From NCBI GenBank assembly GCA_029243225.1, contig JAQWSL010000016.1, positions 1 to 40,694 on the forward strand: a DNA stretch of 40,694 nt, read 5' to 3'. A program made the position numbers and the translations under genes. Below the pieces are notes generated by a model. It did no database searches, was not told the DNA's origin, and worked only from the letters and a program-made list of their open reading frames with translations. The number at the start of each line of letters is the position of its first letter. Position 1 is the first letter of the stretch. Positions 1 to 9,276 of this stretch are shown here, piece after piece. This DNA is from Flavobacteriales bacterium (lineage in GTDB: Bacteria > Bacteroidota > Bacteroidia > Flavobacteriales_D > Parvicellaceae).

Positions 1-318
1 GTCGAAAAAAGACTATTATTTATTAAAAATGAAAAAATTAATTTTTATTACGGAGCAGATATTTATTACAAAATGAATATTAAAAAAGGAAGATTAATTC
101 CATTTTCAACTTTACAATATGGTTTTGGAATTATGGGATTAAGTGGAATTGAATATTCAATAAATGAAGTATTCTCATTTTGTTCAGAACTTACAATAGG
201 AGCTGGAATACATCAGAATGATGATGGCTATGTAGACCCCAATACCAGACGCTTTTTATGGAACTTTAGAGCCGTCAGCCCTAAAAACTTATCCTTAGGA
301 ATAAGACGACACTTCTAA
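1..318 (+). CDS. C-terminal fragment of a probable outer-membrane beta-barrel protein (5' end outside window)
   Basis: The frame is open from the first base to the TAA at 316-318, giving 105 visible residues. The ATG at 73 is internal, because coding continues upstream of it (the residues before it read YYGADIYYKM). The visible part alternates hydrophobic/aromatic and polar residues in short strands (YGADIYYKM, LQYGFGIMGLSGIEYSI, SLGIRRHF) and ends in phenylalanine, a pattern typical of outer-membrane barrel proteins recognised by the BAM complex. No specific family can be named from the fragment. Its stop codon interlocks with that of the M1 peptidase gene on the opposite strand (4-base overlap). 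The barrel assignment is inference from strand pattern and terminal Phe only. Confidence 0.6.
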   Translation, partial: VEKRLLFIKNEKINFYYGADIYYKMNIKKGRLIPFSTLQYGFGIMGLSGIEYSINEVFSFCSELTIGAGIHQNDDGYVDPNTRRFLWNFRAVSPKNLSLGIRRHF

Positions 319-2174
319 TTGCCCTTAAACTGAACTTTTCTTTTTCTTTTAGATGGGTATACATTATCATCCTGATTAACATCTGCCAACCTTCCAGAAG
401 GATCAATAACAATTTCTTCAATTTTATTTAACTTAACATCAATAGAAAATGTATATTCTGGGTAAACCCATGGCCAATCAGGCAGGATTGTTTTCTCCGA
501 ACTGTATAAATCCTTTCCTTTTTCTCCTCTCATAATACGCAAGGGAATATTATACCATTTTGACGTCCCGTCTTTAAAACGAATAAAAACATCTATTGGC
601 ATTGGAATATCTTTAACTCTTGCTAATGTAATTTCTGTTTGATCACCCATTTTATTAACTGACCTTATAGCATAATCTACCACATTTATAGTTGAAATGA
701 ACTGTTCGAAATACCAGTCTAATTCTAGTCCGCTAACTTTCTCCATCACTCTTTTAAAGTCTTGTGGAGTTGGGTGTTTATACCTCCATAAATAATAGTA
801 ATTTTTCATCCCTACCATCAGAGCACTATCTCCTATAATGTAACCAAGTTGACTTAAAAATACAGCGCCTTTATTGTAAGCATTTGTTCCATATACATAA
901 TTTCGTTTATAAAAATCTGCATGAGTAGATAAAGGCTCTTGAAGATCAGAATTAGCTAATCTATAATAACCAGCATATTGTCTAGACAATGGATTCATGT
1001 AGTTTGTGTTGTATAAATGATCCATTGTTTTATACTGAGCATATGTGCAAAACCCTTCATCCATCCATTCATACTTAGACTCATTAGTCCCTAACAAACC
1101 TTGAAACCAGCTGTGAATAGATTCGTGAACAGTAACACTTACCAAACCTTTAAACGAGCCACCAGCTGCAATTAGAGTACACATGGGATATTCCATTCCT
1201 CCATCGCCACCTTGAATAATAGAATATTGTTTGTATGGATATTCACCAAAGTTTTTGTTTACAAACTCAAAAGATTTAACGGCATATTCCTTTAAATTTA
1301 GCCAGTTCTCATTCAATGAGTCGTCTAGATGTAAATAATGAATAACCATACCATTATTAAGCTGACTAGTGTCGTGAATGAAATTAGGATCTGCAGCCCA
1401 AGCAAAATCATGTACTTTTTCTGCTTTAAAATGCCAAGTGATGTTTTTGTCAGTTAATTCCTTGAGAGGTTTCTTTGTGTCCTGATATCCATAACCTACT
1501 TCATTTGAGTTTTGTAAGAACCCAGTTCCTCCTAAAACATAAGATGAATCAATAGAAATTTTCACATCAAAATTTCCCCAAACACCATGGAATTCTCTAC
1601 CTATATAAGGATTCGTATGCCATCCGTCTTTATCGTATTCACACAACTTTGGATACCACTGTGTCATAGAGAAATCTACACCTTCAACATTGTGTCTGCC
1701 AGTTCTTCTAATTTGAACAGGAACCTGACTATTAAAATCCATAATTAAGGTGGTTTTGTCATTTGGTTTCAAAGGCTTATCTAAAAACACTTCCAAAATT
1801 GTTCCTTCAATATTAAATTTTAAATCAGCATTTTTCTGAGAAATTGATTTAATATTATGATATCCTATTTCATCTTTATTTAAACCCGCAATTCGATCTC
1901 CAACTCTAGAGTCTGGATCTTCAATTGTTCTAGATCGTACGTCCATCATTGAACCAGGTTGGAAAGCATTATAATACAAGTGATAGAAAACTTTAGATAA
2001 AGTATCGGGAGAATTATTAGTATATACTAATTCTTGATGACCAGAAAATTTATTTTCTTCAGCGAAAAAATTTATTTCCATTTTGTAATCCACATGTTGT
2101 TGCCAATAGCCACGTTGTGACAGCAATGAAAAACAAGTGAAAAATAAACTAATTGTAATTGTAACTCTTTTCAT
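315..2174 (-). CDS. M1 family metallopeptidase, exported
   Basis: A 619-residue zinc aminopeptidase-type protein. Residues 1-19 form a signal peptide (MKRVTITISLFFTCFSLLSQ). The exopeptidase motif of M1 enzymes appears as GGMEYP at 325-330. The zinc motif HExxH is HESIH at 350-354, and the third ligand Glu is at 373 in WMDEGF, giving the exact HExxH-x18-E spacing of gluzincins. The N-terminal ~280 residues fit the beta-sandwich domain that precedes the M1 catalytic domain. It probably cleaves peptides in the periplasm or at the surface. No T9SS tail is present. Its ATG directly follows the stop codon of the ACMSD-like gene with no gap, so it is the last gene of the minus-strand run. Family assignment is firm; substrate is unknown. 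Confidence 0.93.
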   Translation of the reverse strand: MKRVTITISLFFTCFSLLSQRGYWQQHVDYKMEINFFAEENKFSGHQELVYTNNSPDTLSKVFYHLYYNAFQPGSMMDVRSRTIEDPDSRVGDRIAGLNKDEIGYHNIKSISQKNADLKFNIEGTILEVFLDKPLKPNDKTTLIMDFNSQVPVQIRRTGRHNVEGVDFSMTQWYPKLCEYDKDGWHTNPYIGREFHGVWGNFDVKISIDSSYVLGGTGFLQNSNEVGYGYQDTKKPLKELTDKNITWHFKAEKVHDFAWAADPNFIHDTSQLNNGMVIHYLHLDDSLNENWLNLKEYAVKSFEFVNKNFGEYPYKQYSIIQGGDGGMEYPMCTLIAAGGSFKGLVSVTVHESIHSWFQGLLGTNESKYEWMDEGFCTYAQYKTMDHLYNTNYMNPLSRQYAGYYRLANSDLQEPLSTHADFYKRNYVYGTNAYNKGAVFLSQLGYIIGDSALMVGMKNYYYLWRYKHPTPQDFKRVMEKVSGLELDWYFEQFISTINVVDYAIRSVNKMGDQTEITLARVKDIPMPIDVFIRFKDGTSKWYNIPLRIMRGEKGKDLYSSEKTILPDWPWVYPEYTFSIDVKLNKIEEIVIDPSGRLADVNQDDNVYPSKRKRKVQFKGN

Positions 2175-3182
2175 TTATATAAACATTTCTTTTTTTAAGT
2201 CTAACCATTCTAAAGTACTGTTGCAAAAAATATCCTCTACAACAGATTTTTCAAGATTCATTTCTTCAATAAACTTGCCAATCTCCAAATCTCCTAAAGG
2301 AAACGGGTAGTCACTTCCTAATGTTATTCTTTTAGAACCTTGTAGTTTTAAAATATATTCTAACATTAATGAATCATGAGTAATACAATCCACCCAATAC
2401 TTTCCGCAATATTCTCTCGGATTAACAGGGTTATCAATTGCAACTAAATCTGGTCTACAATTAAACCCGTGTTCTATTCTTCCTAAAGTAGCTAGAAAAG
2501 AACCACTTGCATGACAAAAATTCACTCTTAATTTTGGATATTTATCAAAAATGCCTCCAAAAATCATGGAGCACATAGCTCTTGAAGTTTCGGCAGGCAT
2601 ACCAACCAACCAAGGCAACCAGTATCTACCCATGTGTTTTTTACCCATCATATTCCATGGATGAACCATTACGGCTAAACCTAGTTTTTCACATGCTTCC
2701 CAAATAGGGTTAAACTCAGGCTCATTTAAATTTTTATTTTCAATATTAGAACCTATTTGAATTCCAACAAGACCAATTTCTTTAATTCTATGTAACTCTT
2801 TTACTGCGAGTTCAGGATCTTGCATAGGAACAGTACCTAGACCGATATAATTTTTCGGATATTTATTAACTAACTCTGCTAAATCATCATTTAAAAATTC
2901 TGCAACTTCTAACCCATCTTTAGGTTTAGAAAAATAGGCAAACAATACTGGAATTGTACAAACAACTTGAACTTTGGTATCAAAAAGTTTGTATTCATTA
3001 ATTCTAACAGTTGGATCCCAACAGTTTTCATTTATCTCCCTAAAAAATTTATCTCCCTGCATCATTCTTGCCCAACCTTTTTTATGATGATCTAAATGGA
3101 TAAATCCATCATAACCAAATTTATCTGCCCATCTTGGCAAGTTTTTAGGCATTATGTGGGTGTGCATATCTATCTTAAGCAT
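2175..3182 (-). CDS. Amidohydrolase of the ACMSD type (2-amino-3-carboxymuconate-6-semialdehyde decarboxylase)
   Basis: A 335-residue TIM-barrel amidohydrolase (amidohydrolase_2). The metal site is complete: HTH near the N terminus (His7 and His9 from the ATG at 3182), His in VHPW (~174), His in CHASG (~224) and Asp in GSDYPFPLGD (~291). The spacing and the GSDYPFPLG signature match known ACMSD enzymes, which decarboxylate ACMS in the kynurenine/tryptophan and nitrobenzoate routes (EC 4.1.1.45). I chose the ATG at 3182; a TTG two codons upstream (3188) is possible but adds only two residues. It sits between yidD and the M1 peptidase. No other kynurenine-pathway gene is in the window, so the physiological role rests on family knowledge. 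Confidence 0.87.
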   Translation of the reverse strand: MLKIDMHTHIMPKNLPRWADKFGYDGFIHLDHHKKGWARMMQGDKFFREINENCWDPTVRINEYKLFDTKVQVVCTIPVLFAYFSKPKDGLEVAEFLNDDLAELVNKYPKNYIGLGTVPMQDPELAVKELHRIKEIGLVGIQIGSNIENKNLNEPEFNPIWEACEKLGLAVMVHPWNMMGKKHMGRYWLPWLVGMPAETSRAMCSMIFGGIFDKYPKLRVNFCHASGSFLATLGRIEHGFNCRPDLVAIDNPVNPREYCGKYWVDCITHDSLMLEYILKLQGSKRITLGSDYPFPLGDLEIGKFIEEMNLEKSVVEDIFCNSTLEWLDLKKEMFI

Positions 3183-3199
3183 ATTCAATAATTTAATAT

Positions 3200-3421
3200 T
3201 TAAGGCACTGGATCATATCCTGAGCCTCCCCATGGGTGACATTTTGAGATCCTTTTCAAAGTCAACCAAAAACCAACAAAAGGTCCTTTTGATTTTAAAG
3301 CTTCTACAGCATATGAAGAACAGGAAGGTGTGAACCTACATGAACTTGGAAAGAACGGAGAAATCAACTTTTGATAACACCAAATTGGAAAAATTAATAA
3401 GTATCCAATAATTTTAAGCAT
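3200..3421 (-). CDS. yidD: Membrane protein insertion efficiency factor YidD
   Basis: A 73-residue protein with the family hallmarks: a short N-terminal amphipathic/hydrophobic stretch ([20 protein letters not shown]), then [15 protein letters not shown] with its paired cysteines, and the C-terminal [13 protein letters not shown]. YidD helps YidC and Sec insert inner-membrane proteins. Length and motifs are normal. The start ATG at 3419-3421 overlaps the stop codon of the upstream C1 peptidase gene by one base, so the two are translationally adjacent. The proximity to cysS resembles gene order in other Bacteroidota (recollection, not tested here). Confidence 0.96.
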   Translation of the reverse strand: MLKIIGYLLIFPIWCYQKLISPFFPSSCRFTPSCSSYAVEALKSKGPFVGFWLTLKRISKCHPWGGSGYDPVP

Positions 3422-4632
3422 TATTTTATGCCTAATTTCTTTTTCATGTTTTTGCTTAGAGCATCTTTATGAACTAAAATGTTCATTGTTTTATATTTCA
3501 CATAAGGAAATGAAGCGAAAAAATATCCATCACATTCATTACTCTTACCCCATGAATTTTTTACAATAAAATATTTCGTTCCTTTTTGATCTTCAACAAG
3601 GCCTGTAATGTGCATTCCATGATCATCTGTCGTTTCCTGATTGTCAAAAGCAATTTGACGTTCGTCTTGAGTTACATTTCTTTCTTTAACAGGTGTATTA
3701 AACGCATTGCTTATTTTAGCAGCTCCCGCATCACTAAAGTGTTTATTATCTCTACCCTTTTTCTGAATAGTTGATTCATCTTCTGGAAGAATAGCTAAAG
3801 CATCTCTATAGCCAAATCCTTTTTCTGAAACATCTGCACCCCAAGCAAAAGTATAATCATTCATAATTGCTTGCTCCATTACTTCCATAAACTCATCTAT
3901 AGGTAAATTATATCCAGATTGCATAGCCCAATTATCCTGTACTTCAAGAACAAATTTAGAATAAAATGGATGATGAGTATATGAAGTTAATGATATGTAA
4001 TTATCCATATCAAGTCCTAAAGATTTAGTGTAAGACATCGGTGTATATTCTTTTCCTTCATAGTTGAAAGTGAAATCCTCAACATTGTCTGGCAAGTCAC
4101 CCAAATATGCATCAAGAATGCCAGTGTAAGCCTTTTTCCAAACAGGTGTTAACGTTCCATTTTGTGGCTTTTTTGCTAACTCTTTTACAGTTGCACCTAA
4201 GATAGCTTCCATTTCTGCATGTCTATGCACTGTATCTCCATAATTTAAACCTTTGTAAACCTCTTCAGGAACAATACCATACCTTCTTATAACCCAAGGT
4301 ATATCGTGAAAAGCACCACCTGGGCCAAAAGTAAAAGTTCCATACATTCTTAAATAATTTTCGGCTTTTCCAACATAAGCATTTCTAGCAATAAACATTT
4401 CTGAAAGGTTATGCTTTCCGTTATTTAATCGAATAATTTCAGATTCAAAAAAAGATAATGAAGAAAAACTCCAACATGTACCTGTTCTTCCTTGGCTCTG
4501 AACTTCAGTAGCTTCAATATCTTTGAGCACCTTAAATTTGTATTCGCTACCTTCTTTATTAGTCTCGAATTTTGATTGAGTTACACCAGTTAACGTTGAT
4601 GCAATAGCTGCAATGAATAATATTTTTTTCAT
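3421..4632 (-). CDS. Exported C1 (papain/bleomycin-hydrolase-like) cysteine peptidase
   Basis: A 403-residue protein with a signal peptide ([20 protein letters not shown], residues 1-20). The catalytic Cys is Cys53 in [11 protein letters not shown], preceded by the oxyanion-hole Gln (Gln47, SQGRTGTCW). The catalytic His is in [11 protein letters not shown] (His338) and the Asn in IVKNSWG (Asn359). Order and spacing fit peptidase family C1, subfamily C1B (bleomycin hydrolase/aminopeptidase C). Unlike cytosolic bleomycin hydrolases this one appears exported, and there is little room for an inhibitory prodomain before the catalytic Cys. The gene lies 13 bases downstream of cysS and overlaps yidD by one base. 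Substrate is unknown. Confidence 0.9.
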   Translation of the reverse strand: MKKILFIAAIASTLTGVTQSKFETNKEGSEYKFKVLKDIEATEVQSQGRTGTCWSFSSLSFFESEIIRLNNGKHNLSEMFIARNAYVGKAENYLRMYGTFTFGPGGAFHDIPWVIRRYGIVPEEVYKGLNYGDTVHRHAEMEAILGATVKELAKKPQNGTLTPVWKKAYTGILDAYLGDLPDNVEDFTFNYEGKEYTPMSYTKSLGLDMDNYISLTSYTHHPFYSKFVLEVQDNWAMQSGYNLPIDEFMEVMEQAIMNDYTFAWGADVSEKGFGYRDALAILPEDESTIQKKGRDNKHFSDAGAAKISNAFNTPVKERNVTQDERQIAFDNQETTDDHGMHITGLVEDQKGTKYFIVKNSWGKSNECDGYFFASFPYVKYKTMNILVHKDALSKNMKKKLGIK

Positions 4633-4645
4633 TTTTTTTATTTTT

Positions 4646-6133
4646 TTATGTTATTGAATAGGTAGTACCTTCTTTTCCATCTTTAATTGTTATGCCTATT
4701 TCATTCAATTGATTTCTAATCTGATCTGAAAGTGCATAATTTTTATTGTTTTTAGCTTCGTTCCTAATGGATAACATTAGCTCAACAAGCTGAGCAGATT
4801 TATCATTAGATTGCGAGTCAAGATTATCTAAACCAAGAACATCAAGAATGAAGCCATTCATTGTTTTTTGTAAATATATAAATGTCTCTTTAGAAATTTC
4901 GCCAAATGAATTAGCATTATTACATGTGTTTACAATAGAAACCAATTCAAACAAAGTAGCTATAGTTTGAGGAGTGTTGAAATCATCGTTCATGTGTTTG
5001 TAACAAGCTTCAATGAGGTTAACAATTTGGCTATCTAATTCTGTATTAATATTCTTTTGAACAAATTTCACATTTGACAGAACTTTTTTAGCTTCCATTA
5101 ATTTGTTGAAACCTTTTTCCGAAGCAGATAATGCAACACTTGAAAAATCCAATACACTTCTGTAATGTGCTTGTAACATGAAAAAACGCACAACTAAAGG
5201 AGAAAATGCTTTTTTTAAAATTTCATTTTCACCAGAAAAAATTTCTTCAGGAAGCAAAGTGTTTCCTGTGCTTTTAGACATTCTTTTTCCATTTAATGTG
5301 AGCATATTAGCGTGCATCCAATATTTAACTGGGTCAACATTATTTGCACTAACACCTTGTGCAATTTCACATTCATGATGAGGGAATTTCAAATCCATAC
5401 CGCCTCCATGTATGTCAATTTGATCACCCAAATACTTTGCGCCCATAGCTGAACACTCTAAATGCCAACCCGGAAACCCAGTACCCCAAGGTGAAGGCCA
5501 TTTCATTATGTGTTGTTTGGAAGCGTTTTTCCATAGTGCAAAGTCTGAAGGATTTTTCTTTTCTTGCTGCCCTTGTAAATCTCTAGAACCTGAAATTAAT
5601 TCATCTATGTCCCTGCCACTTAATTTACCGTATTGGTACCCATCATTAATGTATTTTTTCACATCAAAATAAACAGACCCATTCACTTCATAAGCATATC
5701 CATTTTTAATAATGGATTTTATCATTTCTATTTGTTCAATTATATGGCCTGTAGCAGTAGGCTCAATACTGGGAGGTAGCGTGTTGAATAACGACATTAC
5801 ATTGTGGAAATCTAAAGTATATTTCTGAACAATTTCCATGGGTTCAAGCTGTTCAATTTTTGCTTTTTTTGATATTTTATCTTCTCCAAAATCTGCATCG
5901 TTTTCTAAATGACCTGCATCGGTAATGTTTCGAACATAACGAACGTTATAACCTAAAAACTTTAAATACCTTACAATAACATCAAAAGATATAAATGTTC
6001 TACAATTGCCTAGGTGAACCTCGCTGTAAACAGTAGGTCCACAAACGTAAATGCCAACATTATTAGACGCTATTGGCTCAAACTTTACTTTTTCACCAAT
6101 TAAAGAATTGTATAGAAATAGGTTTTTGATCAT
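4646..6133 (-). CDS. cysS: Cysteine--tRNA ligase
   Basis: A 495-residue class I aminoacyl-tRNA synthetase that charges tRNA-Cys (EC 6.1.1.16). The HIGH signature is HLGN at 40-43 after CGPTVY, and the KMSKS loop is KRMSKS at 283-288. Cysteine-binding zinc ligands are present: Cys31, Cys227 (ECSAMG) and the HHEC cluster at 252-255. The C-terminal part (about 350-495) is the helical tRNA-binding region. Length is slightly above the usual ~460-490. The start ATG at 6131-6133 lies 3 bases after the folE stop codon, so the two are almost certainly co-transcribed. Confidence 0.98.
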   Translation of the reverse strand: MIKNLFLYNSLIGEKVKFEPIASNNVGIYVCGPTVYSEVHLGNCRTFISFDVIVRYLKFLGYNVRYVRNITDAGHLENDADFGEDKISKKAKIEQLEPMEIVQKYTLDFHNVMSLFNTLPPSIEPTATGHIIEQIEMIKSIIKNGYAYEVNGSVYFDVKKYINDGYQYGKLSGRDIDELISGSRDLQGQQEKKNPSDFALWKNASKQHIMKWPSPWGTGFPGWHLECSAMGAKYLGDQIDIHGGGMDLKFPHHECEIAQGVSANNVDPVKYWMHANMLTLNGKRMSKSTGNTLLPEEIFSGENEILKKAFSPLVVRFFMLQAHYRSVLDFSSVALSASEKGFNKLMEAKKVLSNVKFVQKNINTELDSQIVNLIEACYKHMNDDFNTPQTIATLFELVSIVNTCNNANSFGEISKETFIYLQKTMNGFILDVLGLDNLDSQSNDKSAQLVELMLSIRNEAKNNKNYALSDQIRNQLNEIGITIKDGKEGTTYSIT

Positions 6134-6136
6134 CTA

Positions 6137-6802
6137 TTATATGTCAAAATTAGATTCTAAATTAACATGGCTTAAAAATTCTTGTTTGAAAGAATCTTTA
6201 TTAAAATTTCCGGAATATTTAGCAGTAATTGTAGCGCTTTTTGTATCTCTTACACCTCTCATGTTCACACACAAGTGTTTTGCCTCAATAATACATGCTA
6301 CATCTTCTGTTTTTAAAACCTCTTTTAGTTTATTTAAAATTTGTATTGTTAATCTTTCTTGAACTTGAGGTCTTTTAGCGTAAAATTGAACTATCCGGTT
6401 GATTTTTGAAAGGCCAATAATATTATCTCCGGCAATATAAGCTACATGGGCTTTGCCTATAATTGGAACAAAATGATGCTCACATGTTGAATAAACTTCA
6501 ATGTCTTTTTCGACAAGCATTCCATCATACTGATAATTATTTGGAAACAATGACATTTTAGGAAGGTTTTTAGAATCTAAACCACTAAAAACTTCATTAA
6601 TGTACATTTTAGCAACTCGATTTGGAGTTCCTTTAAGGCTGTCATCATTTAAATCTAAGCCCATAATTTCCATTATTTTCTGAAAATGATGACTTATTTT
6701 AGTGATTTTTTCAGAGTCACTTATAATTATGGCCTTATTATTTACAGGTGTTTCATGGGTACTCATCCAATGATCGTCACCTAATTCTTCAAATTTACTC
6801 AT
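6137..6802 (-). CDS. folE: GTP cyclohydrolase I
   Basis: A 221-residue enzyme that converts GTP to 7,8-dihydroneopterin triphosphate (EC 3.5.4.16), the first step of tetrahydrofolate/pterin synthesis. Motifs: STCEHHFVPIIGKAHVAYI, with zinc ligands Cys107 and His110; SKINRIVQFYAKRPQVQERLT; and HLCVNMRGV, with the third zinc ligand Cys178. The first ~25 residues are a variable extension. It is the second gene of the minus run, 38 bases after the WG-repeat gene and 3 bases before cysS. Confidence 0.98.
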   Translation of the reverse strand: MSKFEELGDDHWMSTHETPVNNKAIIISDSEKITKISHHFQKIMEIMGLDLNDDSLKGTPNRVAKMYINEVFSGLDSKNLPKMSLFPNNYQYDGMLVEKDIEVYSTCEHHFVPIIGKAHVAYIAGDNIIGLSKINRIVQFYAKRPQVQERLTIQILNKLKEVLKTEDVACIIEAKHLCVNMRGVRDTKSATITAKYSGNFNKDSFKQEFLSHVNLESNFDI

Positions 6803-6840
6803 TGAGAAAGAATTTTTTCAAACTTTAAAGGCGAATAACC

Positions 6841-7848
6841 TTATTTATTTGGTGATTTCCAAATAAATTCTCCTTGTTTATTGATATAACCTTCAGTTCC
6901 TGACTTGAAATCGCCAATTCTAACTAAAGCAAGTTTATTGTTAAATTCAGAGGGTCTCGAATATTTGAGAGGAATTACTTGTTTACCTTCCAAATCTATA
7001 TAACCCCATTTTGCATCTTTAGCAATTCCTTTAGAGACATTAGCTCTGCCTTCACAAAAATTCATGCCACCATCAAAAATTGGATTAATCACTACCTTTC
7101 CTTCACTATCTAAGTAACCGTATTTTCCACCCCTAAAGCTACCTACTCTAAACAATGCTCTACCTTCATGAAATGCAAAAACCCTGTCGAAATCGGGTTG
7201 GATAACAACTTCACCTTTATTGTTGATAAAGCCATATTTGCCCTCCTTCTCAGAACCTTTTCTAAAATCAGCTTTCCCCTCACTAAAGTCAAACACCCAA
7301 TCGAACTGAGGTTTAATTTCTAATTCACCTTTCAAATTAATAAACCCCCATTTTCCTCCAATTTGAACTCTAGCCAATCCTTCGTGAAAATCATATGCTT
7401 TATCAAATTGAGGAGAGATAATCATTTCTCCAGATTTATTGATATACCCAAACTTAACACCTACTTGCAATCTAGCCAATCCTTCGTGGAAAGAATAAGC
7501 ATAATTACAATTTTCATCATAATTTTTTCCTCCCTTAGGATCAATATAATGCCATCCATTTTCATCTTTTACTGCTGCTAAACCTTCTTTAAAATCTGTA
7601 CCTCTTGAGTAAATAATCTTAATTACCTGGTCGCCTTTGGAATTGATATATCCATATTTACTACCAATTTTTACTTTTGCGAGGTTTTCACTAAAATCAT
7701 CTACATCATCATAAATAGCAGATATCATTACTTCGCCAGATTTATTTATAAAACCTTCCTTAGATCCTTTCTTAAATTTATATAGCTCTTGTGATATCCC
7801 ACTATGTGAAAAGAAACTTACTAAAAAACAAATAATTGTTATTCTCAT
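6841..7848 (-). CDS. Exported WG-repeat protein
   Basis: A 335-residue protein with a signal peptide (MRITIICFLVSFFSHSGISQ) followed almost entirely by WG (KWG) repeats. These are about eight units of roughly 35-45 residues built on K-x-G-(Y/F/W)-I-(N/D)-x-x-G-x-x-x-I-x-P-x-(F/Y)-D-x-x-x-x-F-x-E-G-x-A, for example GYINKSGEMIISPQFDKAYD and GFINLKGELEIKPQFDWVFD. WG repeats are common in Bacteroidota; their molecular role is not settled. No T9SS tail or lipobox is seen, so it is probably periplasmic. It is the first gene of the minus run and is divergent from the PPTase gene, with a 72-base intergenic region in which I find no convincing promoter consensus. Confidence 0.88.
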   Translation of the reverse strand: MRITIICFLVSFFSHSGISQELYKFKKGSKEGFINKSGEVMISAIYDDVDDFSENLAKVKIGSKYGYINSKGDQVIKIIYSRGTDFKEGLAAVKDENGWHYIDPKGGKNYDENCNYAYSFHEGLARLQVGVKFGYINKSGEMIISPQFDKAYDFHEGLARVQIGGKWGFINLKGELEIKPQFDWVFDFSEGKADFRKGSEKEGKYGFINNKGEVVIQPDFDRVFAFHEGRALFRVGSFRGGKYGYLDSEGKVVINPIFDGGMNFCEGRANVSKGIAKDAKWGYIDLEGKQVIPLKYSRPSEFNNKLALVRIGDFKSGTEGYINKQGEFIWKSPNK

Positions 7849-7920
7849 GATTAATTACGTATTATAGTCGACTAAAGTAATAAATTTAGCAACTTTTTTA
7901 ATTACTTCATAATTTATGTT

Positions 7921-8538
7921 ATGCCATTTATAAAAATTGAAAAAATAAAGTCTGGATTAATCGGTTTTTGGGAAATAGCTGAAAAAGATGACTTTAATTT
8001 AGCAAATTCTATTTTTAAATCATATCATCCCAACTGTAAAAACTACAAAAATGAGTATCGGAAAAAACAAATTTTAGCCACTCGTTTACTAGCAAATAAA
8101 ATGTGTCCAAAAGAAAACATCTTTCAAGATTCATTTGGAAAACCCCATTTTGAATCTAAAGAAAAGTATTTAAGTATTTCTAATGATCAAGACATCGTAG
8201 TACTGTACATATCCAATCAACCTTGTGGAATAGATATACAATCAATAAATAAAAAAATATCCAATATTTCTCATAAATTTCTCAATAAAAATGATTTCGC
8301 TAAAGATTATAATGAAAAAGAATTAATTCATTTATGGTGTGCTAAAGAATCGATGTATAAAATATACGGGAATCCTGAAATTTTATTTAAAAAGCATCTA
8401 ACAATATTTGAAATAAAAGGCGATAACACTTTACATGGAATAAGCTCACAACCAAAATTTTTATTTAATTGTATAATTAATAATTTAAAATTTAAAAATT
8501 ATTACTTAGTTTACACAAGCAGCTTCAAAGAACTATAA
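7921..8538 (+). CDS. 4'-phosphopantetheinyl transferase superfamily protein
   Basis: A 205-residue protein of the Sfp/AcpS-like superfamily, which attaches CoA-derived phosphopantetheine to carrier proteins. The Mg-binding motif GIDI is at 103-106 and the second signature, LWCAKESMYKIYG (138-150), holds Trp139, Lys142 and Glu143. The N-terminal motif contains FGKPHF (72-77), equivalent to the G-K-P segment of Sfp-type enzymes. The segment that usually reads SxSHS reads SISND here (85-89), so the CoA-contacting His is replaced by Asn. The stop codon directly abuts the ATG of the GGGP synthase gene. No carrier-protein or synthase genes are in the window, so the target is unknown. Confidence 0.87.
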   Translation: MPFIKIEKIKSGLIGFWEIAEKDDFNLANSIFKSYHPNCKNYKNEYRKKQILATRLLANKMCPKENIFQDSFGKPHFESKEKYLSISNDQDIVVLYISNQPCGIDIQSINKKISNISHKFLNKNDFAKDYNEKELIHLWCAKESMYKIYGNPEILFKKHLTIFEIKGDNTLHGISSQPKFLFNCIINNLKFKNYYLVYTSSFKEL

Positions 8539-9276
8539 ATGAATTTAAAAGACGAGATAACAAATAAATCTATTCTGAAAGAAAAAATGTGGGCGATTTT
8601 AATCGATCCAGATAAAACACCTTTTTCAACGTTACCAACGTTAATACAATCAATAAATAGCTGCTCTTGCAACTATATCTTCATTGGCGGAAGTCAAATT
8701 TTTAATGTGAATTTTCATGATTATGTTTCTAAAATAAAATCATTATCAACAAAAAAAATCATCATTTTCCCTGGTGACAACACTCAAATATCATCATCTG
8801 CAGACGGAATCCTATTGTTAAGTTTAATTAGTGGTCGAAATCCAGACTTACTTATAGGAAAGCATGTACAATCGTCTTATGAATTAAAAAAAGCAGCCAT
8901 TTCATTGTTGGCTACAGGTTATATTTTAATTGAAGGTGGGGTACAATCCTCTGTTCAATACATAAGCAACACCAATCCAATTCCAAAAAACAAATACAAT
9001 ATTGCTGCAGCCACTGCACTAGCTGGTGAACAATTAGGGCTACATTTAATATATGCAGATGCGGGATCAGGAGCTTTAAACCCTCTTTCAAAAAAAATGA
9101 TTTCTTCAATTAAAAAACAGCTTTCTATCCCCCTAATTATTGGAGGTGGAATTACATGTTATAATGATATTGAAAATGCATGGATTGCTGGAGCAGATAT
9201 CGTTGTTATTGGAAATGCTATTGAAAAAAACAAAAAATTAATTGAATTACTTAATAAGAGAATGAAATGCAATTAA
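8539..9276 (+). CDS. Geranylgeranylglyceryl/heptaprenylglyceryl phosphate synthase (PcrB/GGGPS family)
   Basis: A 245-residue TIM-barrel prenyltransferase that joins sn-glycerol-1-phosphate to a polyprenyl diphosphate through an ether bond, as in archaeal lipid synthesis. Diagnostic segments: WAILIDPDK (18-26), IFIGGSQ (47-53), FPGD (77-80), TGYILIEGG (126-134), YADAGSGA (172-179), PLIIGGGI (198-205) and IVVIGNAIEKN (221-231). Bacterial group II homologues are known in Flavobacteria; chain-length preference cannot be read from sequence alone. It starts one base after the PPTase stop and its 3' end overlaps the next gene by 10 bases, indicating translational coupling. Confidence 0.93.
   Translation: MNLKDEITNKSILKEKMWAILIDPDKTPFSTLPTLIQSINSCSCNYIFIGGSQIFNVNFHDYVSKIKSLSTKKIIIFPGDNTQISSSADGILLLSLISGRNPDLLIGKHVQSSYELKKAAISLLATGYILIEGGVQSSVQYISNTNPIPKNKYNIAAATALAGEQLGLHLIYADAGSGALNPLSKKMISSIKKQLSIPLIIGGGITCYNDIENAWIAGADIVVIGNAIEKNKKLIELLNKRMKCN

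Noticed and set aside
3586-3774. 62-residue plus ORF within the C1 peptidase gene
   Set aside because: Antisense shadow over the catalytic His region of a clearly coding gene.
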